Source: Elusimicrobiota bacterium (lineage in GTDB: Bacteria > Elusimicrobiota > Elusimicrobia > UBA1565 > UBA9628). From it: DNA of 64,000 bases. The first letter of the stretch is position 1. The number at the start of each line of letters is the position of its first letter. The notes below the pieces were generated by a model. It did no database searches, had not been told where the DNA came from, and saw nothing but the letters and a program-made list of their open reading frames with translations. A program made the translations under genes and the position numbers. The stretch is taken from positions 1,691,047 to 1,755,046 of the forward strand of contig CP096137.1 in assembly GCA_023213235.1 (NCBI GenBank), written 5' to 3'. This document shows positions 1 through 8,480 of the stretch, in pieces.

Positions 1-1317
1 ATCTACGTCGACTTCGACAACTTCCTCGGCGGCGCGCAGGACTTCCGCACGCGGGTCTATGAGGGAGCCGTCGCGCCTGTCGGCGCGATCGCGTTCGCGA
101 TGACGCCGGTCGTCTTCAAGCTCGGCGTCAAGGTCGGGCCCGAGAACGCCCTCGACCTCCTGCGCAAGGCGCTGCCGGCCTTCGGCGGGGGCGCGAGCGT
201 CTCGCTCGGCGTGGAAGAAGACGCCGCCACCGGCGACCGCGACGCGTGGTACCGCTTCTACGACGACCACGGCAACGTGGGCAAGGTCAACGCCCGCACG
301 GGTGAGGCTCTCGTCGTCAAGACGGCGCCCGAGAAGGGGAAGAAGGCCGCCGCCCCGGGCCTGACCACGGCGGTCGCGCCCAACGAGCTGTACGCGCTGG
401 CGCTGGCCAACATCACGGCGAAGGCCGCCGAGACCGGCGTCTCCGCCGGCGACATCCGGCTCCTCTCGGCCGTCCACGAGACGCGCTACTTCAACGGCGC
501 GTGGGTCGGCGACGAGTGGCGCTTCTTCTTCGGCTGGGGCTCCGAGCGCGGCGGCGTCGAGTACATGGTGCCCGCGCGCCGCACGATGATCACCGAGACG
601 ATGATGGACGCCTTCGAGCCGAAGCTCGTCGAGACGGTGTCGGCGCAGCGCCTCAAGGACGGCATCCCCGCCGGCCTCTTCGACCGCGCCGTCGTCGTGG
701 CGCCCGAGACGGCGCTCAAGGGCGTCGACGGCGTGGCGCGCGTGAGCCTCCTGCCCCGCGTCGAGCCCGTCAGCGGCGACAAGGACCTCTGGTACTCCCT
801 GCAGGACTCGGGCGCCGAGCTCGCCTCGGTCAACGCGCGCACCGGCGAGGTCCGCAAAGGCGAGCCCCGCAGCCCCAACGCGACGCTGGGCTCCTTCGTG
901 GCCTGGCTGATCGGCGCGGCCCTCGTGGCGCTGATCTACGGCGGCCTGTACTGGGCGATGACGAACGCGCCGGCCGCCGTTCCGCAGGGCGTGCCCGACG
1001 GCTACAACGGCCCGATCCCGTCGATCGACGACGTGTTCCGCGGCATGGGCGGTATGCTGGGCTTCGTCGGCCTCGCCGGCGTCCTGCGCGCCAAGAAGGC
1101 CAAGCTCTCCGACGACGACGTCCGCTCCGCGGCCGCCGGCGTCATCTCGATGAAGGGCCGCCCGTGGTCGCAGACCGAGTTCAACGCGTCGTATTACCCG
1201 GCCCTCGAGAACCTCAAGCGGCGCGGCGCGACGAAGGCGCAGGTCGCGCTGTTCGAGAAGCTCGTCGCCGACGCCCCGATCAAGGGCGGCTCGTTCAACC
1301 CCTGGTCCGGCGACTGA
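1..1317 (+). CDS. Membrane protein of unknown function, 5' end outside window
   Basis: The frame is open from the first base, so the true start lies upstream; 438 residues are visible. Two similar units occur, WYRFYDDHGNVGKVNARTGE at about visible residue 83 and WYSLQDSGAELASVNARTGE at about 264. They resemble the repeating 'NARTGE' strands of PepSY-like domains, but I cannot assign a family. A single hydrophobic segment (FVAWLIGAALVALIYGGLYW) starts at about residue 300 and is followed by a short loop and a polar C-terminus. The protein is probably anchored by one helix with the repeats on one side of the membrane. Function unknown. Confidence 0.7.
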   Translation: MYVDFDNFLGGAQDFRTRVYEGAVAPVGAIAFAMTPVVFKLGVKVGPENALDLLRKALPAFGGGASVSLGVEEDAATGDRDAWYRFYDDHGNVGKVNARTGEALVVKTAPEKGKKAAAPGLTTAVAPNELYALALANITAKAAETGVSAGDIRLLSAVHETRYFNGAWVGDEWRFFFGWGSERGGVEYMVPARRTMITETMMDAFEPKLVETVSAQRLKDGIPAGLFDRAVVVAPETALKGVDGVARVSLLPRVEPVSGDKDLWYSLQDSGAELASVNARTGEVRKGEPRSPNATLGSFVAWLIGAALVALIYGGLYWAMTNAPAAVPQGVPDGYNGPIPSIDDVFRGMGGMLGFVGLAGVLRAKKAKLSDDDVRSAAAGVISMKGRPWSQTEFNASYYPALENLKRRGATKAQVALFEKLVADAPIKGGSFNPWSGD

Positions 1318-1352
1318 TTTTGACCGCGCTCAATCGCGAGCGCGCCGTGTCG

Positions 1353-1361
1353 TGGTAGAAT
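1353..1361 (+). promoter_or_regulatory. Extended -10 promoter before ccsA
   Basis: TGGTAGAAT is an extended -10 element (TGn plus TAGAAT). It ends 8 bases before the ccsA ATG, so the transcript would begin at or next to the start codon. No good -35 lies 17 bases upstream. Confidence 0.5.
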
Positions 1362-1369
1362 AACGCGGC

Positions 1370-2217
1370 ATGGCGCAGACGCTCCTGTCGTGGTGCGCGT
1401 TCTTCCTTTATTCCTCGGCCTGCGCCGCGGCCTTCGTCTATCTGCGCAACAAGAGCGAGCCCGTGCGCCGCGGGATGCTCTCGCTTCTGGGAACGGGCCT
1501 GACGCTGCACCTGCTGGCCTACGGCGCGCGCGTCGCCGCGTTCTGGGCGTTCCCGGAGAACCGCTGGTTCCTGCCCGTGAACTCCTTCTTCGGCGCGCTG
1601 TCCTACCTGTCGCTGGCGCTCGCGGCGGCGTTCTTCTTCATCGAGGCGCGCAAGAAGCTCGGCATCCTCGGGGCGTTCATCCTGCCCTTCGTCGCGCTCG
1701 GCCTCGGCGCGGCTCTGCTGAAGGCCGACCCGGCGCCCGCGCCGCTGGCGCCCGAGCTGCGCAGCTACTGGCTCAACACGCACCCGATGGTCCTGATGAC
1801 GGCCTACGCGGCTTTCGCCAACGCCTTCGGCGTGTGCCTCGCGCGCATGATCCAGGAGCGCCAGCTCAAGTCGCGCAAGCCGGGGGCCTGCTCTACCGTC
1901 TGCCGCCGCTCGACGATCTCGACGCGCTCAACGCGCGCATCGTCGCCGTGGCGCTGCCCGTGTTCGCCGCGGGCCTCGCCATGGGCGCGATGTGGGCGTA
2001 CCAGGCGTGGGGTCGCGCGTGGACCTGGGACCCGAAAGAGACGATGGCGCTCATCACGGCCTTTTTCTACGCCGAGTTCCTGTGGCTGCGCTACGCCGCG
2101 GGCCAGCGCGGCTCGCGCCCGGTCTACGTCTCGATGATCGGCTTCGCCTGCCTGATGGCGACCTTCCTCGGCGCCGAGCTCGGCGCCGGGCGCCACGACT
2201 TCCTGGGGGCGAAATGA
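1370..2217 (+). CDS. ccsA: CcsA/HemX-type cytochrome c assembly membrane protein (frameshifted)
   Basis: This is a polytopic inner-membrane protein of the System II cytochrome c assembly family, which handles heme for attachment to apocytochromes. The signature tryptophan-rich motif is visible (WGRAWTWDPKETMALITAFF) and is followed by further membrane helices. The N-terminal two thirds lie in one frame and the motif-bearing part in another. The switch falls in the GGGGG run near 1882-1886 and is repaired by one extra base. The stop overlaps the hemA start (ATGA), so it is coupled to heme synthesis and lies upstream of the cytochrome genes that need it. CcsA rather than HemX is inferred from the motif and the neighbours. 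Confidence 0.8.
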
Positions 2218-3251
2218 AGCTCGTGTCCCTGAGCTGGTCGCACCGCGCGCGCGCCTCCGCCGCGCGCGAGGCGCTCGCGGCCGTGCCCGTCGAGCGCGTG
2301 CTCGCCGAGCTCAAGGCCCGCGGCGTCGGCGAGGCGGCGGCGCTGTCGACGTGCAACCGCTTCGAGCTGTACGCCGTCGGGGCCGGCCACGCCGGAGCCC
2401 TCGTCGGCGCCCTCGAGGAGATCGCGGGCTCGGCGCTCCGCGAGCACGTCGAGACGCGCGAGGACGAGTCCGCCGTCGGCCACCTCTTCGCGGTCGCCGC
2501 GGGCCTCGACTCGATCGTCGTCGGCGAGACCGAGATCCTCGGCCAGGTGAAGACGGGCTATGAATCCGCGAAGTCCCTCGGCATGACGGGCAAGCGCCTC
2601 AACGTCCTCTTCCAGCGCGCCCTCTACGTCGGCAAGAAGGTCCGCACCGAGACCTCGATCGCCGCCGGCTCGGCGTCGGTCCCGTCCGTCGCGGTCCAGC
2701 TGGCCGAGTCGATTTTCGGCAGTCTCGAAGGCAAGTCCGCGCTGATCCTCGGCGCCGGGGCCATGGCCGAGCTCGCCGCCAAGCACCTGGCCGCCCGCGG
2801 CGCCTCGCGCCTGTCCGTGGCCAACCGCACGTGGGAGCGCGCCTACCAGCTCGCCGCGCGCTACCAGGGCGAGGCCGTGCGCTGGGAGGATTTCCCGCGC
2901 GAGCTCGAGCGCGCCGACGTCGTCATCGCGTCGACGGGCGCGCCGAAGGCGGTGCTCACGCGCGCCGTCGTCGAGGACGCGGCGCGCCGCCGCGGCGGAC
3001 GCTCGCTGTTCATGATCGACATCGCGATGCCGCGCGACGTCGAGGACTCCGTCAACGAGCTCGACGGCGTGTACCTCTACCGGCTCGAGGATCTCGAGGC
3101 GATCGTGGCGAAGAACATGGCCTCGCGCGCCGAGTGCGTGGCCGCCGCCCGCCGCGTCGTCGACGCCAAGGCCGCCGAGTTCGGCGCCTGGGCGCGCTCG
3201 CTGGCCGAGGGCCGCGAGCTGAGCCTCAAGCATTCGGCGGCGCCGCGATGA
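2214..3251 (+). CDS. hemA: Glutamyl-tRNA reductase, lacking the C-terminal dimerisation domain
   Basis: GluTR reduces glutamyl-tRNA to glutamate-1-semialdehyde, the first step of C5 tetrapyrrole synthesis. The catalytic cysteine lies in STCNRFELYAVG (about residues 43-54). GETEILGQVKTGYE and the NADPH-binding ALILGAGAMAELAAKHLAARG are present. At 345 residues it is clearly shorter than the usual ~420. It ends just after the linker (FGAWARSLAEG), where the helical dimerisation domain normally begins. This is not a frameshift artefact, because the next gene starts inside the stop codon (ATGA at 3248-3251) with a convincing N-terminus. The ATG at 2214 overlaps the ccsA stop. Confidence 0.9.
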   Translation: MKLVSLSWSHRARASAAREALAAVPVERVLAELKARGVGEAAALSTCNRFELYAVGAGHAGALVGALEEIAGSALREHVETREDESAVGHLFAVAAGLDSIVVGETEILGQVKTGYESAKSLGMTGKRLNVLFQRALYVGKKVRTETSIAAGSASVPSVAVQLAESIFGSLEGKSALILGAGAMAELAAKHLAARGASRLSVANRTWERAYQLAARYQGEAVRWEDFPRELERADVVIASTGAPKAVLTRAVVEDAARRRGGRSLFMIDIAMPRDVEDSVNELDGVYLYRLEDLEAIVAKNMASRAECVAAARRVVDAKAAEFGAWARSLAEGRELSLKHSAAPR

Positions 3252-4130
3252 AGTCCGCCGCTCTCGGCATCCTCCTGCTCGCGCACGGCGGCGACCCGTC
3301 GTGGAACGCCGAGGTCGAGAAGCTCCGGGGCCGCGTCGACGCGAAGGCCCCGACGGAGACGGCGCTCGGCATGGCCGACCTCGAGACCCTGCAGGCCGCG
3401 GTGACGCGCCTCGAGAAGCGCGGCGCCACGCGCATCGTCGCCGTTCCTCTGTTCGTGCAGACGCGCTCCGAGGTCCTCGACCAGACGCGGTACGCGCTGG
3501 GCCTGGCGGATGAGCCGTCGGCGGCGCTCAAGGCCGCTTATGAAGGGATGGCCAAGGCGCACGCGGCGCACGCGGGACACGGCGGCAACGGCGGTCACGG
3601 ACACTCGATGACGTTCTCGACCGAGCGCGTGAAGTCGAAGGCGAAGATCGCGATGTCCGCGGCGCTCGACGACGACGCGCTCGTCTCCCGGATCCTGACG
3701 GAGCGCGCCAAGGCCCTGTCGAAGAAGCCGGCGGAAGAGACCGTGATCCTCGTCGCGCACGGTCCTTACGACGACGCCGCCGTCGGCGCCTGGCAGGGCG
3801 CGCTCGACCGCCTCGCCGCGCGCGTGCGCGAAGGCGGCAAGTTTTCCGCGGCCTCGGCTTCGATGCTGCGCGACGACTCCCCGGCGCCGGTGCGCGCGGC
3901 GGCCGTCGCCGCGCTGCGCGCGAAGGTGCGGGCCGCGGGGGACGGCGCTCGTCGTGCCCGTGCTCATCGCCCGCGGCGGCATCGAGAAGAAGATCGAGAA
4001 GGACCTGGCCGGGCTGACGTACGCGTGGGACGGACGCACGTTGATGCCGCACGACGGGTTCGAGGCCTGGGTCCGCGGCCGGGCGCAGGCTGTTGTTGAG
4101 ACTGAATTTCAACAAGGAAAAACGAAATAA
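3248..4130 (+). CDS. cbiX: CbiX/SirB-like chelatase with two CbiX domains and a His-rich linker (frameshifted)
   Basis: CbiX-family chelatases insert Co or Fe into sirohydrochlorin-type tetrapyrroles. The N-terminal half begins GILLLAHGGDPSWN with the metal-binding histidine. A second repeat contains VILVAHGPYDDAAVGAWQ. Between them is a His/Gly-rich stretch (HAAHAGHGGNGGHGHSM), typical of metal-binding linkers in this family. A frameshift in GGGGG at 3937-3941 separates the body from a C-terminus reading ALVVPVLIARGGIEKKIE and ending at TAA 4128-4130. Its place between hemA and the cytochrome genes suggests a role in heme or siroheme metal insertion. The metal cannot be told from sequence. 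Confidence 0.75.
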
Positions 4131-4138
4131 ACCGCTGT

Positions 4139-4168
4139 TTGACACCTCCGCGCCCTAATTGATATTTT
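4139..4168 (+). promoter_or_regulatory. Candidate sigma70-type promoter for the Rieske/cytochrome b operon
   Basis: TTGACA (4139-4144) and TATTTT (4163-4168) are separated by 18 bases in the AT-richer 90-base gap after cbiX. A second possible -35 (TTGACG, 4169-4174) follows, so the exact start is uncertain. Confidence 0.45.
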
Positions 4169-4220
4169 TTGACGCTTCGCGGCGTCGCAGTTCGAAACTA
4201 ATATAGGTAAGAACGACAAA

Positions 4221-4822
4221 ATGAGCGATACGAACCCGAATCCCGCCCCGAATCCCGAGCCCAAACCCGCCGCCGCCGCGCCGGCTCCGCCGCCGCGCCG
4301 GCTCCCGCCGCCGCTCCGGCTCCCAAGCCCGCTCCTAATAAGGATATGTCTCGCGGCGACTTCCTCTGGGCGGGCTGGAGCATGCTCGCCGCCTTCTTCG
4401 CCGCCTCCGCCGCCGCGGGCGCGCGCTTCATGTTCCCGAACGTGATCTACGAGCCCTCGCAGAAGTTCAACGCGGGCCAGGCGTCCGGCTACGACCTCGG
4501 CGTCTCCACCAAGTGGCTCAACGAGCAGCGCGTCTGGATCGTGCGCACGCCCTCGGGCTTCTACGCGATGTGGGCGCGCTGCACCCACCTCGGCTGCACG
4601 CCGAACTGGTGGGGCGACCAGAACCGCTTCAAGTGCCCGTGCCACGGCTCGAACTACACGATGGACGGCGACGTGATCGCCGGCCCCGCGCCGATGCCGC
4701 TGTGGCGCACGAAGGTCATGCTCGCGCCGACCGGCGACCTCATCGTCGACAAGGCGATCCTCGAGAACAAGCCGGGCAAGCGCGAGGAACCGCCCTACTT
4801 CGCCCCGTACGCGGCGGCCTAA
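4221..4822 (+). CDS. petA: Rieske 2Fe-2S subunit of a bc-type quinol oxidase (frameshifted N-terminus)
   Basis: This protein carries the Rieske cluster that takes electrons from quinol. Ligand motifs CTHLGCTP and CPCHGSNY are intact. A short Tat-like start ([12 protein letters not shown]) leads into one membrane helix. An Asn/Pro/Ala-rich cytoplasmic tail begins at ATG 4221 and reads into the body only if one base is added between about 4270 and 4320. After that it continues [11 protein letters not shown] straight into MSRGDF. Starting at ATG 4346 instead avoids the shift, but leaves AAGGA only 2 bases before ATG. It heads the cytochrome b operon (8-base gap). Confidence 0.88.
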
Positions 4823-4829
4823 AACAATC

Positions 4830-6485
4830 ATGCCTACCCTCGACCTCGAGACGATCAAGAAAGAGATCATCGACTCCCAGCTGTGGCGCTCCGTCTTCCG
4901 GGGCGGCGTCTGGAAGGACACGCCCCGCGACCGCGCCGGCCACATCATCGGCAACGTGTGGCTCCACCTGCACCCCGTCAAGGTGCGCCCGCGCGCCCTC
5001 GAGTGGGCGTACACGTGGGGCATGGGCGGCATCTCCTTCGCGCTCTACCTGATCCTGACTTTGACCGGCGTGGCGCTGATGTTCTACTACCGCCCGACGA
5101 TCGGCCTGGCCTACCGCGACATCAAGGACCTCGAGTTCGCGGTGACCCTCGGCATGTTCCTGCGCAACGCCCACCGCTGGGCCGCGCAGGCGATGGTCGT
5201 GGCCGTCATCGCGCACATGGTGCGCGTGTTCCTGACCGGCGCGTACAAGAAGCCGCGCGAGTTCAACTGGGGCATCGGCGTCCTGCTGCTGACGCTGACC
5301 TTGTTCCTCTCGTTCACCGGCTACCTGCTGCCGTGGGACCAGCTCGCGATCTGGGCTGTCACGGTCGGCACGAACATGGCGGGCGCCACGCCCGTGCTCG
5401 GCAACGAAGGCCCGCTCGGCTCGTTGGTGGGCATGAGGATCAACAACGACGTGCGCTTCACGCTCCTCGGCGGCACGATGGTCGGCGAGAACACGTTGCT
5501 GCGCTTCTACGTGATGCACTGCGTCGCGGTCCCGCTCGTCGTCGGCATCCTGCTGATCCTGCACTTCTGGCGCATCCGCAAGGACTCCTTCTCCGCGGCC
5601 CCTTACCAGGCCAACGAGGAGAAGATGGACGTCTGGCCGCACCTCGTCAAGCGCGAGTACATCGGCGCCGCGGCGACGACCTTGTTCATCATGGTCTGGT
5701 CCATCCTGCAAAACGCCCCGCTCGAGGCGATCGCCAACCCCAACGTCACGACCAACCCCTCGAAGGCGCCGTGGTACTTCGTCGGCCTGCAGGAGCTGCT
5801 CGTGTACTTCGATCCGTGGATCGCCGGCGTCGTCATGCCCGGCCTCATCATCGTGGGCCTCATCGCGATTCCGTACATCGACACGAACCCGAAGGGCGTC
5901 GGCTATTACGCCTGGAAGGAGCGCCCGTTCGCCAACACGCTGTTCATGCTCGGCGTCGTGATGTGGTTCGCTCTGATCTACATCGGCTACGCCTGCCGCG
6001 GCCCGAACTACGCGTGGTACTGGCCGTGGGAGTCCTGGTACATGAACAAGCCCGCGCCGCCGCCGACCTGGTCGGTGTTCGGCCCGAAGGGCGTGGGCGC
6101 GTACTCCATGCTGATCGGCATCCCGCTGATGGGCGCGATCGCGACGGCGTGGATGCTGCTGCCCAAGCTCATCCAGAAGGAGCTCGACGGCAAGAAGACG
6201 ATGGGGGCCTTCCTCGGCCTCCTCGCGCTCTGGGCGGCCGCGGGCATGGCGATGGGGAAGATGAACGCGATCCAGGGCGGCTACCTGCTGTTCCTGGTCG
6301 GCTCGTCCTTCTACTTCGGCTTCGTGCTGCCCCAGCGGCACATCCGGACCCTGGACTGGCCGCGGTACCTCGTCACGATGGTCCTCGTCGTCAGCACGAT
6401 GAGCGTGCTTCTTAAGATGTGCGCTAATCTCGCCTTCAACATCAAGTACGTGCTGACCATCCCTTCGATCAGCATGAACATCTGA
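4830..6485 (+). CDS. petB: Cytochrome b of a bc-type complex, 551 residues
   Basis: This is the di-heme quinol-oxidising membrane subunit. Paired heme histidines are visible in helix B ([20 protein letters not shown]) and helix D ([20 protein letters not shown]). The C-terminal half (subunit IV equivalent) follows in the same chain, with [17 protein letters not shown]. At 551 residues it is longer than a classic bc1 cytochrome b; extra helices at the C-terminus extend past the family core. It directly follows the Rieske gene and ends 1 base before the cytochrome gene. Function as the core of a quinol:cytochrome c oxidoreductase is secure; the role of the extra helices is unknown. Confidence 0.93.
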   Translation: MPTLDLETIKKEIIDSQLWRSVFRGGVWKDTPRDRAGHIIGNVWLHLHPVKVRPRALEWAYTWGMGGISFALYLILTLTGVALMFYYRPTIGLAYRDIKDLEFAVTLGMFLRNAHRWAAQAMVVAVIAHMVRVFLTGAYKKPREFNWGIGVLLLTLTLFLSFTGYLLPWDQLAIWAVTVGTNMAGATPVLGNEGPLGSLVGMRINNDVRFTLLGGTMVGENTLLRFYVMHCVAVPLVVGILLILHFWRIRKDSFSAAPYQANEEKMDVWPHLVKREYIGAAATTLFIMVWSILQNAPLEAIANPNVTTNPSKAPWYFVGLQELLVYFDPWIAGVVMPGLIIVGLIAIPYIDTNPKGVGYYAWKERPFANTLFMLGVVMWFALIYIGYACRGPNYAWYWPWESWYMNKPAPPPTWSVFGPKGVGAYSMLIGIPLMGAIATAWMLLPKLIQKELDGKKTMGAFLGLLALWAAAGMAMGKMNAIQGGYLLFLVGSSFYFGFVLPQRHIRTLDWPRYLVTMVLVVSTMSVLLKMCANLAFNIKYVLTIPSISMNI

Positions 6486-6486
6486 C

Positions 6487-7860
6487 ATGAGCTACCGAAA
6501 ACTTTTCATCGCGTCCAACGCCCTGATGCTGGCGGCCTTCGTCTGGGCCTTCGCCAAGGACTTCGCCGCGCCCTGGCGCCCGTATCAGAAGAAGTACTAC
6601 GAGATGTCCGCCGACGTCCTCGAGAAGAAGGCGGCGGCCGAGAAGGACGCGAAGAAGGCCGCGGACCTCAGGGCCGAGGCCAAGAAGATGCGGCGGTCTC
6701 CCATGGAGATCAAGCAGATCATCGCGGGCGACCTCGGGCGTTTCGACCGCTGCGTGACCTGCCACGTCGGCATGGACGAGTACACCAACCCGAGCCTCGT
6801 CAACGACTTCAAGGAGAACCCCTACAAGTCGCATCCGAAGGTGGACGCGGCGCTCGTGAAGGCGCATCCGTTCACCAAGTTCGGCTGCACCTCGTGCCAC
6901 TCCGGCCAGGGCCTCGCGACGACCGTCGAGGGCGCGCACGGCTGGGTCAAGCACTGGGAGAAGCCGATGCTCAAGGGCGCCTCGATCCAGGGCTCGTGCG
7001 TGAAGTGCCACGGGAACTTCGAGACCCTCAAGGGCGCGGAGATCGCGGCCCAGGGCAAGAAGGTCTTCAACAAGCACGGCTGCCAGGGCTGCCACGCGAT
7101 CAACGGCGTCGGCGGCGTCATCTCCGTCGACCTCGGCGACATCGCCGACAAGCCGTTCGAGCGCATCGCGGGCTACAACTTCAAGAAGGTCCGCATCGAC
7201 GGCAAGGAGCTGCCGAACGAGCACCACGACAGCCACTGGAACATCCAGAACTGGATCCTGGCCCACTTGGTCAACGATCCGGCGGCCGTCACTCCGAACG
7301 ACCCGTTCGCGCACTACAACGCCGAGCCGATCCCGCCGTCGGGCATGCCCGACTACACGAAGGAGATCAGCCGCGCCGACGCCGACGCGGTCGTCGCGTA
7401 CCTCTCCGGCATGACGAAGGAAGAGGTCATTCCGTACCGCTACCACGTCCCCGGTCCCGCGCCGCGCCAGACGGCGCTGTCGGGCAAGGACGTCTACGCG
7501 AAGTACGGGTGCCAGGGCTGCCACGGCCTCGACGCGAAGCAGGGCCGCCGCCGCTTCAACGCGGCGGGCGAGGGGCAGAAGGAGTACGACGAGAAGATGC
7601 CCGAGGCCGAGCAGTTCGAGCAGATGAACCTCGGCATCGAGCCGACGCTTCCGAACCTCGTCGGCACCTACACGCACGAGGAACTCGTCAAGAAGATCGC
7701 CAACGGCGTCCCGGCCACCGAGGCCAAGAAGTGGAGCCCGAAGGGGCCGATGCCGATGGTGTACATGCCGGCGTGGAAGGACAAGATCTCGAAGAGCGAG
7801 CTCGACGCGCTCGCGACGTGGCTCAAGTCGATCGCCAAGAAGGACGACTCGGGCTTCTAA
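6487..7860 (+). CDS. Membrane-anchored pentaheme cytochrome c of the bc complex
   Basis: Five CxxCH heme-binding motifs are visible: CVTCH, CTSCH, CVKCH, CQGCH and a second CQGCH. An uncleaved-looking N-terminal helix (SNALMLAAFVWAFAKDF) anchors it to the membrane. The last two hemes sit in domains resembling monoheme class I cytochromes. The gene lies 1 base after cytochrome b, in the slot normally used by cytochrome c1. It most likely replaces c1 as the electron exit of the complex, passing electrons on to soluble or lipoprotein cytochromes. The heme count is seen directly; the c1 replacement is inferred from position. Confidence 0.88.
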   Translation: MSYRKLFIASNALMLAAFVWAFAKDFAAPWRPYQKKYYEMSADVLEKKAAAEKDAKKAADLRAEAKKMRRSPMEIKQIIAGDLGRFDRCVTCHVGMDEYTNPSLVNDFKENPYKSHPKVDAALVKAHPFTKFGCTSCHSGQGLATTVEGAHGWVKHWEKPMLKGASIQGSCVKCHGNFETLKGAEIAAQGKKVFNKHGCQGCHAINGVGGVISVDLGDIADKPFERIAGYNFKKVRIDGKELPNEHHDSHWNIQNWILAHLVNDPAAVTPNDPFAHYNAEPIPPSGMPDYTKEISRADADAVVAYLSGMTKEEVIPYRYHVPGPAPRQTALSGKDVYAKYGCQGCHGLDAKQGRRRFNAAGEGQKEYDEKMPEAEQFEQMNLGIEPTLPNLVGTYTHEELVKKIANGVPATEAKKWSPKGPMPMVYMPAWKDKISKSELDALATWLKSIAKKDDSGF

Positions 7861-7879
7861 ACCGTCACAGGAGAAAATC

Positions 7880-8476
7880 ATGAACCGCAAAATGACCTTC
7901 GTCGCGATCCTGGCCCTCGCGGGCCTCGCGCTGGCGCCCGTCGCCCGCGCCGCCGAGATGAGCGAGAAGGAGAAGGCGCTCGCCAACCCGTACCCGAACG
8001 ACTTCGGGCCCGAGACCTTGCCCGACGACGTGATCAAGTCCTACCCGGCCAACGTCCAGGCCGGCTACAAGAAGCTCATCAGCAACAAGAACGGCTGCGC
8101 GCAGTGCCACTCCTCGGCGCGCCCGCTCAACAGCCGCTTCGTCGAGCCCGAGGGCGGGATCGACGACGCGAAGCAGGACGCCTGGATCGCCGCGCAGAAG
8201 AAGGCTCAGCCCGAGATCTTCACGGACTCCTCGATCTGGACCGTGGAGACCAAGGTCTGGAGCCGCTACGTCAAGCGCATGATGAACAAGCCCGGCTGCA
8301 ACCTGCAGAAGGCCGACGGCAAGTCCATCTACGAGTTCCTGTCCTACGACTCCGTCAAGCGCAAGACCGGCGCGAACGCCGCGAAGTGGGCGGAGCACCG
8401 CAAGAGCCTCATCAACACGCTGAAGGAGAAGAACCCGAAGCGCTACGCGGAGCTCAAGGAATCCAAGGACCTCTAA
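7880..8476 (+). CDS. Exported monoheme cytochrome c of the bc operon
   Basis: The 198-residue protein has a signal peptide (MTFVAILALAGLALAPVARA) and one heme site, NGCAQCHSSARPL. No close family is recognised beyond cytochrome c. The C-terminal half is rich in Lys, Trp and Tyr (SSIWTVETKVWSRYVKRMM) and has no second heme. It is the last clear member of the Rieske/cytochrome b operon, with GGAG 10 bases before the ATG. It could be an accessory subunit of the complex or a mobile carrier. Confidence 0.8.
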   Translation: MNRKMTFVAILALAGLALAPVARAAEMSEKEKALANPYPNDFGPETLPDDVIKSYPANVQAGYKKLISNKNGCAQCHSSARPLNSRFVEPEGGIDDAKQDAWIAAQKKAQPEIFTDSSIWTVETKVWSRYVKRMMNKPGCNLQKADGKSIYEFLSYDSVKRKTGANAAKWAEHRKSLINTLKEKNPKRYAELKESKDL

Positions 8477-8480
8477 GACG

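Noticed and set aside
2054..3233. Long minus-strand frames opposite hemA, ccsA and many other genes
   Set aside because: They are low-complexity Arg/Ala/Gly/Asp-rich shadows typical of high-GC DNA, without motifs or ribosome-binding sites, and overlie genes with clear family signatures.
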